From the NCBI RefSeq assembly GCF_005930475.1, contig NZ_SJEW01000005.1, positions 62,001-126,000 on the forward strand: a DNA stretch of 64,000 bases. The letters run 5' to 3'. Source of the stretch: Modestobacter altitudinis. GTDB lineage: Bacteria; Actinomycetota; Actinomycetes; Mycobacteriales; Geodermatophilaceae. Positions 42,476-55,378 of this stretch are shown piece by piece. Under the pieces are notes generated by a model, which ran no database searches, had not been told where the DNA came from, and was given only the letters and a program-made list of their open reading frames with translations. The position numbers and the translations under genes were made by a program. The first letter of the stretch is position 1. Each line of letters starts with the position of its first letter.

Positions 42476-43078
42476 TCAGGTGGCGTCGAGCGGACGCAGC
42501 CTCGGCGAGGTCGCCCGCACCTGCGCGGCGGCGAGCAGACCGATGACGGCGAGGGAGTTGCGGACCTTGCCGTCGAAGACCCACTGGACCGCTTCGGCCA
42601 GCGGCACCCGCTCGACGGTCATGTCCAGCTCCTCGTGCTCGACCACGAACCCGTCGGGTCGGGCGACGTCCGACAGCCCCTCGGCCAGGTACAGCAGCAC
42701 CAGCTCGTCGCAGAACCCCGGGGAGGGGTGCTGGGTGGTCAGCAGCGACCACCGCTCCGCGGCCAGCAGGGTCTCCTCGGCCAGCTCACGCCGGGCGCTG
42801 TCCACCGGCGGCTCGCCGTCGACGTCCCGGAGCCCGGCGGGCAGCTCCCACAGGTGCTCACCGATGGCGTGCCGGTACTGGCGCACCATCACGACCCGGT
42901 CGGAGTCGTCGAGGGCGACGATGCCGACCGCACCCGGGTGGTGCACGACCTCCCGGTCGCTCGTCCCACCGCCGGGCATCGCCACGGTGTCCTTGCGCAG
43001 CGAGATGATCCGGCCGGTGTAGATCTCCTCGGAGGCGACGACCTCGTACTCGTGCGGGGCGTCCACGGTCTCGGTCAT
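42476..43078 (-). CDS. NUDIX hydrolase, ADP-ribose pyrophosphatase-like
   Basis: A 200-residue NUDIX enzyme. The Nudix box reads GLRDVDGEPPVDSARRELAE then ETLLAA, matching GX5EX7REUXEE in outline, and a QYRHAIGEHLWELPAG segment precedes it as in ADP-ribose pyrophosphatases. It hydrolyses nucleoside diphosphate sugars such as ADP-ribose. The ATG is 4 nt after the pyrG stop, so it is in the pyrG transcript, the same order as pyrG-Rv1700 in Mycobacterium, supporting the ADP-ribose assignment. Confidence 0.92.
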   Translation of the reverse strand: MTETVDAPHEYEVVASEEIYTGRIISLRKDTVAMPGGGTSDREVVHHPGAVGIVALDDSDRVVMVRQYRHAIGEHLWELPAGLRDVDGEPPVDSARRELAEETLLAAERWSLLTTQHPSPGFCDELVLLYLAEGLSDVARPDGFVVEHEELDMTVERVPLAEAVQWVFDGKVRNSLAVIGLLAAAQVRATSPRLRPLDAT

Positions 43079-43082
43079 CGCC

Positions 43083-47177
<4,095 letters not shown>

Positions 47178-47181
<4 letters not shown>

Positions 47182-48335
47182 CGGGAGGGCCCGGCCGGCC
47201 CGAGCAGCTCGGAGTACAGCTCGACCAGCTGCCGGGCGGTGGCCGCCTCGTCCGGCCAGCCGGCCGCCTGTCGTGGGCCCGCGGCGCACAACCGCCCGGT
47301 GAGCCCGGGGTCGCTGAGCACGGCGGTCACGGCCGTGGCGAGGGCCGCGGCGTCGCCGACCGGGACCAGCTCGGCGGCGTCCCCGACGAGCTCCGGGATG
47401 CCGCCGACCGCGGTGGCGACCAGCGGCGTCCCGGCGCGCAGGGCCTCCTGGGCGGTGAGCGAGCGGGCCTCCCACACCGAGGGCAGCACGCAGACGTCGG
47501 CCGCGCCGAGCAGGTCGGCGACGTCGCTGCGCCGGCCGAGCAGGATCACCGGCAGCTGCTCGGCGTCGATCCGCGCGGCCAGCGCGTCGTGCAGCGGCCC
47601 GTCCCCGGCGATGGCCACCAGCGGTGCCGGCCGCAGCCGCCCCTCGGCCGTCCAGGCGGCGACCGCGTCGAGCAGCACGTCGTAGCCCTTCTGCGGGTGC
47701 AGCCGGCCCACCGCGACGACCAGCGCCCGGCGGTCGTCGTCCAGCCCGAGCTCGCGGCGCACGTCCGGCCGGGACCGCTGCGCCGGGGGCAGCGGCGGTG
47801 CGGCCACCGGCGCGACCCGCACGTCGCGGGCGCCGAGCCGGCGGGCGTTCTCGGCCAGGTCCGCCGACGCCGCCAGGACGACGTCGGCGCCGCGGATGGT
47901 GGCTGCCTCGGCGGCCTGCAGCACCTGGCGCCGCACCCCGCCGCCGCCGGGGAGCGCGTTGTGCAGGGTGAGCACCAGCGGGCGGTCGCGCTCCCCCGCC
48001 AGCCGCCGCGCGGCCGCGGTGACCAGGCCGGCGCGCAGCCCGTGCGCGTGGACCAGGTCCGCGCCCGCGGTGGCCCGGCGCAGCGCCAGCACCGCGCGCA
48101 CGTCGGCCACCGGCGCCAGCCCGGCGGAGATGCCGACCTCGCGGAAGTCCGCGCCGGTGGCGGTGAAGGCGAACAGCTCCTCGGTGGACCGCGGCCCGCA
48201 GACCCGCACGGAGGCGCCCGCCCGGCCCAGCGGGACCAGCAGCGAGCGCAGGTGGGTGCCGACCCCGCCGGTGCTGGTGGCCAGCACCTCGGCGACCCGG
48301 CGGTCGGCGAGCAGACGCCGGTCCGGCTCAGACAC
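47178..48335 (-). CDS. Glycosyltransferase family 4
   Basis: A 385-residue GT-B fold enzyme that transfers sugar from a nucleotide donor. STGGVGTHLRSLLVPLGRAG near the N terminus, VVAVGRLHPQKGYDVLLDA and the E-x7-E donor motif region in WEARSLTAQEALRAGTPLVA are typical of GT4. Its ATG lies inside the end of murJ (8-nt overlap) and its stop overlaps the next gene (ATGA), so four envelope genes are tightly coupled. Acceptor and donor are unknown; an exported or lipid-linked glycan is likely from the neighbours. Confidence 0.9.
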
Positions 48336-49971
48336 CTGCCACCTCCGCCTTCCCTGCGTGCCGCAGCCCGGCCACGGCCGCGAGCAGCGGCCGCCGGGAG
48401 GTCCCCATCATGACCGCCGCCGCGACCACCAGCACCACCCCGGCGGCCAGCGCGCCGGTACCGATCGCGGCGAGCACCCCACCGCCGGGCACCGGGTCCG
48501 CGCCCAGCGCCCGGGCGGTCAGCAGACCGGCCGCCCCGGCCAGTGCCGCGGCGAGCAGCGCCGGCAGCCCGCTGCGGGCGACCCCGGCCAGCGCGTCGGC
48601 GCCGGCCTCGCGGGCGACGACGACCAGCAGCGCGAGCCCGGCGACGGTGACCCCGAGGCTGTGCCCCGCGGCCAGCGCCAGCGCCCGGTCCGCGGCCGGC
48701 AGCGCGTCGGCGAGCACGAGGTCGGCGACGACGGCGGCCAGCCAGCCCCCGGCGACGCAGACGGTGGGCGACCGCCACAGCCCGCGGGCGTACAGCGCCC
48801 GGGACAGCAGCGCCACCAGCCCGTAGCCGAGCAGGCCGGGGGCGAACGCGGCGATGGTCGGCGCCAGCGCGGCGGCCCGGTCGGCGTCCTCGGCGGAGGC
48901 CAGGAAGACCCGGGCCAGCGGCCCGGAGACGGCGACCAGGCCGGCCGCGGCGACCGCGCTGCCCACCAGGGTGAGGACGGCGGCCGGGGCCAGCGTCCGC
49001 GCGTACCCCGTCTCGTCGCCGAGCCCGGCGCGCTCGCTGAGGGCGGGGTAGACCGAGGTGGCCAGCGGCACGGCCACCGCCGCCCACGGCAGCAGGAACA
49101 CCGTCATCCCGGCGAAGTAGACGACCTGGGTGCCGTCCGGCGCGCCGGCGTTGGCCAGCCGGATCGCCACCACGGCGACCAGCTGCTGCCCGGCCAGGGT
49201 GAGCACCCCGGCCAGCGCCAGCCGGCGCACCCGCGGGGCGGCGCCGACCGGGAAGCGCAGCGCCGGGCGCAGGCCCAGCCGCAGGCCGCGCAGCGGCGCC
49301 AGCAGCGAACCGGCGAGGGCGAGCACGCCCAGCGTCGTCCCGACGCCGAGCACCAGCTCGGCCGGGGTGGACAGGTCCGCGACGTCCCGGGCCCCGCCGA
49401 TGCCGGCGAACACCAGGTAGGACGCGGCCACGACCAGGGTGGACAGCAGCGGCGCCAGCGCCGGTCCGGCGAAGCGGCGGTGCGCCTGCAGGACGCCGGT
49501 GAGCACGACCGCGAGGCCGTAGAGCACCACCTGCGGCGCGAACACGAGCAGGAAGCGGGCGGCCAGGTCGACCTTCGCCGCGTCGGCGGGGTCGCCGGGG
49601 TCGCCACCGAGCAACGCGGCGGCGATGGGCCGGGAGAGCACCGCGAGCAGCGCGGCGAGCGGCACGAGGACGAGCAGCGTCCAGCCGAGCAGCGCGTTGG
49701 CGGTGCGCCGGACCTGTTCCCGGTCCCCGGCCGCGATCCCACCGGCGAGCATCGGCACCACCAGGCTCGCCAGCGCGCCGCCGGCGACCACCTCGAAGAC
49801 GATGTTGGGCACGTTGTTGGCGGCCTGGTACGTGTCGCCGGTGCTCCCCGCGCCGACGGCGTTGGTGAAGACCACGGTCCGGCCGAACCCGGCGACCCGG
49901 GACAGCAGGGTGAGCGCGGAGATGAGCAGCGCGGCACCGGCGGCACCGGCCACGACGCGCCGGGCGGTCAC
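48328..49971 (-). CDS. murJ: Lipid II flippase MurJ (MviN family)
   Basis: A 547-residue polytopic protein of the MOP superfamily with about 14 helices. SRVAGFGRTVVFTNAVGAG near the N terminus, the YQAANNVPNIVFEVVAGGAL segment and a central FLLPWAAVAVPLATSVYPALS match MurJ/MviN. The family flips lipid-linked peptidoglycan precursors. Mycobacterial MurJ has a fused pseudokinase tail and lies elsewhere; this copy ends after the last helices, so it may be a second flippase for another polymer. It overlaps the GT4 gene by 8 nt. Confidence 0.88.
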   Translation of the reverse strand: MTARRVVAGAAGAALLISALTLLSRVAGFGRTVVFTNAVGAGSTGDTYQAANNVPNIVFEVVAGGALASLVVPMLAGGIAAGDREQVRRTANALLGWTLLVLVPLAALLAVLSRPIAAALLGGDPGDPADAAKVDLAARFLLVFAPQVVLYGLAVVLTGVLQAHRRFAGPALAPLLSTLVVAASYLVFAGIGGARDVADLSTPAELVLGVGTTLGVLALAGSLLAPLRGLRLGLRPALRFPVGAAPRVRRLALAGVLTLAGQQLVAVVAIRLANAGAPDGTQVVYFAGMTVFLLPWAAVAVPLATSVYPALSERAGLGDETGYARTLAPAAVLTLVGSAVAAAGLVAVSGPLARVFLASAEDADRAAALAPTIAAFAPGLLGYGLVALLSRALYARGLWRSPTVCVAGGWLAAVVADLVLADALPAADRALALAAGHSLGVTVAGLALLVVVAREAGADALAGVARSGLPALLAAALAGAAGLLTARALGADPVPGGGVLAAIGTGALAAGVVLVVAAAVMMGTSRRPLLAAVAGLRHAGKAEVAGV

Positions 49972-49996
49972 CGCCGTCCGCCGCGGGGGGAGCGGG

Positions 49997-50857
49997 TCAC
50001 GCCGGGCGGCGGCCGAGCCGGTCGAGCTGCCGCAGTCCGCCGGTCGACTCGATGACCCGGGTGAAGCTGACCTTCTCGCTGGCCAGGGTGAGCGCGGTGA
50101 CCACGCCGAGCAGCCCGGCCCGGCTGCCCCGGCCGGGCAGGGCCGCCAGCCGGAGCCCCAGCAGCGCGCCGACGGCGTTCGCGCCGCAGTCGCCGAGCAT
50201 CACCCGCTCGCCCAGGTCGTCGGGGAGCACGCCGAGGGTCGCCCCGAGGGGGCCGGCGACCAGGCCACCGGCGGGACCGCCGACCGTCGACGCGGCCAGC
50301 AGCACGGCGACCTTGCCGGCCCGGCCGGGGCGGAGGTCGAGCAGGTTGAGCAGGTTCGCGGTGCCGGCGACCAGACCGGTGGTGAGCACGCCGTCGACCA
50401 CCGCCGGCAGCCCGCTGCCCCGGCGGGTGAGGACCGCGGCGACGACGCCGGCGGTGCCGATGCCGGCCACCTTCACCGCACCGGCGGAGACCCGTCCTTC
50501 GCGGAGCGCCGCCAGGTGACCGGCCAGCCCCTTGTCCCCCGCCTGCTCGGGCCGGGCGCCGGCCAGGTCGTCGTACCCGCCGACGACCCCGACCACGGTG
50601 CCGACGACGGCCGCCGCAGCCCGCTGACCGGCCGGTGCGCCGGTGACCGCGGTCGCCGTGGCGGCGGCGGCCAGCACCGGCCCACCGAGCAGGCTGACCG
50701 GACGCCGGGCGTAGTTGGTGCGCTGCCAGGGGGCGCCGGCCTCCTGCGCGGCCAGACGTCCGGCAGCGGCCAGACCGGCCCGGGCGAGGAGCGCGCCGGC
50801 GGCGGCGAGCGCCGTGCGGCGTCCGGCCGTGCTGCGCCGCGGCAGGGCCCGGCTCAC
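49997..50857 (-). CDS. MraY/WecA-like polyprenyl-phosphate sugar-1-phosphate transferase
   Basis: A 286-residue membrane protein with family marks TNYARRPVSLLGGP (the usual N-x-R-x-hydrophobic segment), GYDDLAG (catalytic Asp pair), NLLNLLDLRPGRAGK and MLGDCGANAVGALLG. MraY/WecA enzymes attach a sugar phosphate to undecaprenyl phosphate. It is shorter than MraY (about 360) and hydrophobic segments are Ala-rich and weak at the N terminus. Its stop is 25 nt before murJ, and it overlaps steB (50854/50857, ATGA). It likely starts synthesis of a lipid-linked glycan handled by the MurJ and GT4 products. Confidence 0.8.
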   Translation of the reverse strand: MSRALPRRSTAGRRTALAAAGALLARAGLAAAGRLAAQEAGAPWQRTNYARRPVSLLGGPVLAAAATATAVTGAPAGQRAAAAVVGTVVGVVGGYDDLAGARPEQAGDKGLAGHLAALREGRVSAGAVKVAGIGTAGVVAAVLTRRGSGLPAVVDGVLTTGLVAGTANLLNLLDLRPGRAGKVAVLLAASTVGGPAGGLVAGPLGATLGVLPDDLGERVMLGDCGANAVGALLGLRLAALPGRGSRAGLLGVVTALTLASEKVSFTRVIESTGGLRQLDRLGRRPA

Positions 50858-51819
50858 GAGGCCGGCGGCGGGACCGGCTGGGTGTCCTCGCCCACGCCGT
50901 ACTCGCCCGACGTGCCGCGCTGCTCGGCCGCCACGGCCAGCACCGTGCTGATCCGGCCGGCCGGGGTGTCCACGTTGTCCACCGTCGACACGGCCGCCGC
51001 GGCCGTCCGGTCGCTGCGCACCGCCTCGACCAGGCCGCCCTCCCCGGCGGAGGCGAGGTCGCCGGCGACGACGACGCCCGAGCCCTCGGTGTCCAGCGCG
51101 GTGGCCAGCTGCACCAGGGCCGTCGCCCGGGCCTCGGCGTCCTCGGCGTCCTCGCCACCGGCGACCGTGCCGGAGGTGAGCACGACGGCCTGGTCGGCCG
51201 GGCTCACCGAGGAGGTGTCCTGGCTGAGCACGTCGAGCTCGGCCAGCCCGGCGAGCACGGTGGAGGTGTCCGTGGTGCTCGGCGGGATGCCGACGTCGGG
51301 GGCGCCCTCGCCGGGGACCATCAGCACCTGGGCGAGCACGGAGGCGACCAGCTCGCCGACGTCGTCGGTCGCCGGCCGGGTCACCGTCGCGGGCACGCCC
51401 GGGCCGGCCAGGTAGCTCTCCACCGTCCCGGCGGAGGAGGGGTCCGCGTAGGTGTCGGTGAGCCGGATGGTGCCGGTGACGGTGGCCCCCGCGCTGCCGA
51501 GCAGCGCGGTCACGCCCTCGACCACCTCGGCGTCCAGGTCGGGGCTGGCGACGACCAGCACGACGCTCTCGCCCGCGAGGGTGTTCTCCACCAGCGTGGG
51601 GCCGACCGCCTCGTCGAAGCTGCCCACGTCGTCCAGCTGGGTCTGCAGCAGCTGTGTCTGGTCCTCCAGCGAGCGCTTGTCGTCCTGGAGTGCGGTGACC
51701 TGGCCCTGCAGGTTGTCCGTCAGCGGGCCGTTGAGCTGGGTGGTGCCGATGACGATCCCCAACGCCACCGCGAGGAAGACCGCGATCAGCGAGACGAGGT
51801 GGTAGCGGAAGTCGATCAC
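50854..51819 (-). CDS. steB: SteB/MctB-like copper-transport or division protein
   Basis: A 321-residue protein with one N-terminal TM helix (VIDFRYHLVSLIAVFLAVAL, residues about 1-25), a coiled-coil stretch around QGQVTALQDDKRSLEDQTQL, then an alpha/beta extracytoplasmic domain ending in a Pro-rich tail. The start and helix match the MctB/Rv1698 and corynebacterial SteB family, reported as a copper-transport protein and as a partner of SteA in cell separation. The GTG overlaps the steA stop (GTGA). In Mycobacterium pyrG follows directly; here four envelope genes intervene. Confidence 0.87.
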   Translation of the reverse strand: MIDFRYHLVSLIAVFLAVALGIVIGTTQLNGPLTDNLQGQVTALQDDKRSLEDQTQLLQTQLDDVGSFDEAVGPTLVENTLAGESVVLVVASPDLDAEVVEGVTALLGSAGATVTGTIRLTDTYADPSSAGTVESYLAGPGVPATVTRPATDDVGELVASVLAQVLMVPGEGAPDVGIPPSTTDTSTVLAGLAELDVLSQDTSSVSPADQAVVLTSGTVAGGEDAEDAEARATALVQLATALDTEGSGVVVAGDLASAGEGGLVEAVRSDRTAAAAVSTVDNVDTPAGRISTVLAVAAEQRGTSGEYGVGEDTQPVPPPAS

Positions 51820-53000
51820 GTGAAGAGGTTCTCCAGCCAGAACACGAAGCTGTCCCATTGGTCGACGAGCAGGTCGAAGTAGATGTGGCTGGCCGTGGAC
51901 ACCGCCAGCGCGGCGACGATCGACGCCAGCGCGGCGAGCACCAGCAGCACGAGCGCCAGGGTGGAGATGCGGCTGCGGTACAGCCGGCTCACGCCCTTGG
52001 CGTCCACGAGCTTGCCGCCCAGGCGCAGCCGGGTCAGGAAGGTCGAGGCCATGCCGCCACGGCCCTTGTCCAGGAACTCGATCAGGGTGGCGTGCGTGCC
52101 GACCGCGACGATCAGCGTGGCGCCCTTCTCGTCGGCGAGCAGCATCGCGATGTCCTCGCTGGTCGCCGATGCCGGGAACGTGATGGCGTCGACGCCCAGG
52201 TCGGTGACCCGCTGCAGCCCGGGCGCGCGGCCGTCGGCGTAGGCGTGCACGACGACCTCGGCCCCGCAGCGCAGCACCGAGTCGCTGACCGAGTCCATGT
52301 CGCCGATGATCATGTCCGGCTGGTAGCCGGCCTCCTTCAGCGCGTCGGCCCCGCCGTCCACGCCGATCAGCACCGGCCGGTAGTCGCGGATGTAGGGCCG
52401 CAGCGCCTGCAGGTCCTCCTTGTAGTCATAACCCCGGACGACGACCAGCACGTGCCGGCCCTCGATCTGGGTCGCGACGTCGGGCACGCCCACGCCGTCG
52501 AGCAGCAGCGCGCGCTCGCGCTTCATGTACTCCATGGTGTTGGCCGCGAAGGCCTCCAGTTGCACCGACAGGCCTTCCCTGGCCTCGGCCATCGCGGTGG
52601 CCACCGTCTCCGGGGTCTGCTCGACGCCCTCGGCGACCACCTCGTCGGCGGAGAACACGCGGTTGCCCTCGACCCGGAGCTCGGTGCCCTCCTTGATCCG
52701 GGTCAGCACGTCCTTCCCGACGCCGTCCACCAGCGGGATGCCGGCCTCGACCAGGATCCCGGGGCCGAGGTTGGGGTAGCGGCCCGAGGTGCTCGGTCCG
52801 GCGTTGACGACCGCGCCCACCTTGCCGGCCACCAGCGAGTCGGCGCTGACCCGGTCGATGTCGACGTGGTCGATGACGGCGATCTCGCCGGGCCGCAGCC
52901 GCTTGGTCAGGTTCTTGGTCCGCCGGTCCACCCGCGCGGTGCCGGTCACGCCAGGTGCTGTCTCGGACGCTCGTCCGCGCCGCAGGGTGCCGATGCGCAT
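51816..53000 (-). CDS. steA: SteA-like cytokinetic-ring-associated protein
   Basis: A 394-residue protein matching actinobacterial SteA (Rv1697): a Rossmann-like N-terminal part (GEIAVIDHVDIDRVSADSLV, then VVNAGPSTSGRYPNLGP), and a thiamine-pyrophosphokinase-like core with GVDGGADALKEAGYQPD and GDMDSVSD. A single C-terminal TM helix (ALVLLVLAALASIVAALAV) is followed by a short tail. In Corynebacterium SteA/SteB assist cell separation with RipA-type hydrolases. ATG start by alignment to the family; ribosome site weak. It is the first gene of the steA-steB-MraY-MurJ-GT4-membrane protein-pyrG-NUDIX transcript. Confidence 0.9.
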   Translation of the reverse strand: MRIGTLRRGRASETAPGVTGTARVDRRTKNLTKRLRPGEIAVIDHVDIDRVSADSLVAGKVGAVVNAGPSTSGRYPNLGPGILVEAGIPLVDGVGKDVLTRIKEGTELRVEGNRVFSADEVVAEGVEQTPETVATAMAEAREGLSVQLEAFAANTMEYMKRERALLLDGVGVPDVATQIEGRHVLVVVRGYDYKEDLQALRPYIRDYRPVLIGVDGGADALKEAGYQPDMIIGDMDSVSDSVLRCGAEVVVHAYADGRAPGLQRVTDLGVDAITFPASATSEDIAMLLADEKGATLIVAVGTHATLIEFLDKGRGGMASTFLTRLRLGGKLVDAKGVSRLYRSRISTLALVLLVLAALASIVAALAVSTASHIYFDLLVDQWDSFVFWLENLFT

Positions 53001-53163
53001 GGTCGCGATGTTCCCACGGGCTCCGGGGCGGACGACCCCGACGCGCACCAGCGACGGACCGATCACACTCAGTGAACGACACCACAACAGGGAGGAAATC
53101 AGTCCTGTCGCGCCGGGTGTCGCTGACCGGTGACCGGACCGTCCCGTCACTAGCGTGACTGGT

Positions 53164-54099
53164 GTGACTGCAGGGGCCTCCGCGAGCCGGAGTACAGCGA
53201 CAGTTCTCGCCGACGACCTGGTGGAGGAGCTCGCCGGTCGCCGCGATCCCGAGGCGGCTGCGGCCGCTGCAGTGGCTGGCGCGACGCCGTCCGGCGCCGA
53301 CGCCCAGGCCCAGGTCGTTCCCCTGGCTGCGCGCCCCCCGGCGGAGGAGTCGGAGCCGCTGGTCCCGGAGCTCGCCGACCCCGCTGCCGTCCCGGACGCG
53401 CCGGCTGCTGCGGCCCAGCCGGCGGACGCCCCCGGACCCGGGCGGCGGCCGCGCCGCCGCGAGCGGCGCGGCCCCAGCCTGCGCGAGCAGCGGCGGCTGC
53501 GGACCCGGGAGGCGATCGTCGACGCGGCCGCCGCGCTGTTCGTCGAGCGCGGCTTCGACCACGTGAGCGTGATGGAGATCGCGCAGCGCGCCGGGGTGGT
53601 CGAGAAGACGGTGTTCAACCACTTCCCGGTCAAGGAGGGGCTGGTCTTCGAGGCCGACCCGCCGATCCGGGCCGCGCTGCTGGACGCCGTCCGCCGGCGC
53701 CCGGCCGGGGAGTCGGTCGCCGCCGCGGCGGGCGGGTTCGTGGTGGCCGCGGTGAGTCAGCTGGGCTCCCCCGCCGCCGCCGAGGGCATGACCGAGATGG
53801 CCCGGGTGATCCGCGGCAGCCGCACCCTGCAGGCCCGCGAGCGGGAGATCCTCGGCACGCTGACCGACACCCTGGCCGAGCAGATCACCCTGGAGACGCG
53901 GGCGGCGGCCGGCGAGCTGGAGCCGTGGCTGGCGGCCAACGCGGTCATGGGGCTGTACTCGTCGCTGCTGGAGCTGGCCCGCGACCGGGTGCTGGCCGGC
54001 GCCTCCGGCCCCGAGCTGGTGGCCATGCTGCGCACCCGCGGGCAGCGCGGCCTGGCCCTGCTCCAGTTCGGCCTGGCCGGCTACGCCAAGCGCCGCTGA
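53164..54099 (+). CDS. TetR-family regulator with a long N-terminal extension
   Basis: A 311-residue TetR regulator. The helix-turn-helix spans about residues 115-165 (TREAIVDAAAALFVERGFDH, then EKTVFNHFPVKEGLVF). The first 105 residues are an Ala/Pro/Arg-rich, probably disordered extension, unusual since most TetR proteins start within 20 residues of the HTH. TAGCGT (53151-53156) ends 7 nt before the GTG used, so a leaderless transcript is plausible; a GTG 9 nt earlier is an alternative. It is convergent with the desaturase gene. Its targets are not evident, though the divergent steA gene lies 160 nt away. Confidence 0.85.
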   Translation: MTAGASASRSTATVLADDLVEELAGRRDPEAAAAAAVAGATPSGADAQAQVVPLAARPPAEESEPLVPELADPAAVPDAPAAAAQPADAPGPGRRPRRRERRGPSLREQRRLRTREAIVDAAAALFVERGFDHVSVMEIAQRAGVVEKTVFNHFPVKEGLVFEADPPIRAALLDAVRRRPAGESVAAAAGGFVVAAVSQLGSPAAAEGMTEMARVIRGSRTLQAREREILGTLTDTLAEQITLETRAAAGELEPWLAANAVMGLYSSLLELARDRVLAGASGPELVAMLRTRGQRGLALLQFGLAGYAKRR

Positions 54100-54125
54100 G
54101 GAAGACCCCCCGGGCCGCGACGCAG

Positions 54126-54158
54126 CAGGGCCCCTCTCCCGTCGGGAGAGGGGCCCTG
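54126..54158. terminator. Bidirectional hairpin terminator between TetR and desaturase
   Basis: A 15-bp stem, CAGGGCCCCTCTCCC with GGGAGAGGGGCCCTG, around a 3-nt loop GTC. It lies exactly between the ends of convergent genes. Confidence 0.88.
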
Positions 54159-54165
54159 TGGCGTT

Positions 54166-55359
54166 CTAGGCCGCGTTCTGCAGCTGGCGGCGGACCTTGG
54201 GGCCGCCGGTGGTCATCTTGTAGAGCTTGACGACCTGCGCCGGCACGTTCGCCGGGGTGGTCTGGGCCAGCCAGCCGTTGGGCAGCGACAGCCGCAGCAC
54301 CTTGTGCCAGGCCGAGCCGACCTGACGGGGCAGCGACGCCGAGTGGTAGCGCAGCCCGTAGCGGTCGAACAGGTCCTTCACCTTCGGCGCGATCTCGGCG
54401 TACCGGTTGCTCGGCAGGTCCGGGAACAGGTGGTGCTCCACCTGGTGCGACAGGTTGCCGGTCATGATGTGCATGGCCTTGCTGCCGGAGATGTTGGCCG
54501 ACCCGAGCATCTGGCGCAGGTACCACTCACCGCGGCTCTCGCCGTCGATCGACTTCTTCTCGAAGGTCTCGACGCCCTCCGGGAAGTGCCCGCACATGAT
54601 CACCGAGTGCGACCACAGGTTGCGGACGACGTTGGCGGTGAAGTTGGCCGCCAGGGTCGGCAGGAACGACGGGCCGGACAGCAGCGGGTGGACGACGTAG
54701 TCCTTCGTCATCTGCTTGCGGATCTTCCTCAGCACGGCCTTGCCGCGGGCCTTGAACTCCGGGTCCTTGCGGCGCTCCGCGGTGGCCAGGTTCTTGCCCA
54801 GCTCCAGGTCGTAGGCGGCGATGCCGTACTCGAAGAAGCAGGCGTTGACGAAGTTCCACACCGGCTGCAGCAGGTACAGCGGCACCCACTTCTGGTCCTC
54901 GTCGACGCGCATGATGCCGTAGCCGAGGTCGTTGTCCTTGCCGATCACGTTGGTGTACGTGTGGTGGAGGATGTTGTGCGAGTGCTTCCACTGCTCGGAC
55001 GGGCTGGCCATGTCCCACTCCCAGGTCGTGGAGTGGATCTTGGGGTCACGCATCCAGTCCCACTGGCCGTGCAGGATGTTGTGCCCGATCTCCATGTTCT
55101 CCAGGATCTTGGCGACCGAGAGCCCCATGGTGCCCAGCACCCAGGCCGGCGGGAACTTGGAGAACAGCAGGACGGCGCGGCTGCCGAGCTCGAGCTTGCG
55201 CTGGACGTCGATCACCCGGCGGATGTAGGCCGCGTCGGCGTCCCCGCGGCTGTCCATGACGCCCTGCCGGAGGGCGTCGAGCTCCAGGCCGATGGACTCG
55301 ATGTCCGCCTCGGTCAGGTGCGCGATCGGGTTGTCGGACTTCTTCTGCAGGACGGTCAT
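54166..55359 (-). CDS. Membrane fatty acid desaturase (DesA3/linoleoyl-CoA type)
   Basis: A 397-residue di-iron membrane desaturase that introduces double bonds into acyl chains. The three His boxes are GHNILHGQWDW, HSHNILHHTYTN and HQVEHHLFPD, with two hydrophobic segments between. The next upstream gene in the operon encodes a ferredoxin-type reductase, the same pairing as mycobacterial DesA3 with its Rv3230c reductase, which suggests stearoyl-CoA delta-9 activity. ATG start with GAGGAGCT upstream. It may adjust membrane fluidity. Confidence 0.92.
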   Translation of the reverse strand: MTVLQKKSDNPIAHLTEADIESIGLELDALRQGVMDSRGDADAAYIRRVIDVQRKLELGSRAVLLFSKFPPAWVLGTMGLSVAKILENMEIGHNILHGQWDWMRDPKIHSTTWEWDMASPSEQWKHSHNILHHTYTNVIGKDNDLGYGIMRVDEDQKWVPLYLLQPVWNFVNACFFEYGIAAYDLELGKNLATAERRKDPEFKARGKAVLRKIRKQMTKDYVVHPLLSGPSFLPTLAANFTANVVRNLWSHSVIMCGHFPEGVETFEKKSIDGESRGEWYLRQMLGSANISGSKAMHIMTGNLSHQVEHHLFPDLPSNRYAEIAPKVKDLFDRYGLRYHSASLPRQVGSAWHKVLRLSLPNGWLAQTTPANVPAQVVKLYKMTTGGPKVRRQLQNAA

Positions 55360-55378
55360 GTGCAGCTCCTCGTGAGAG

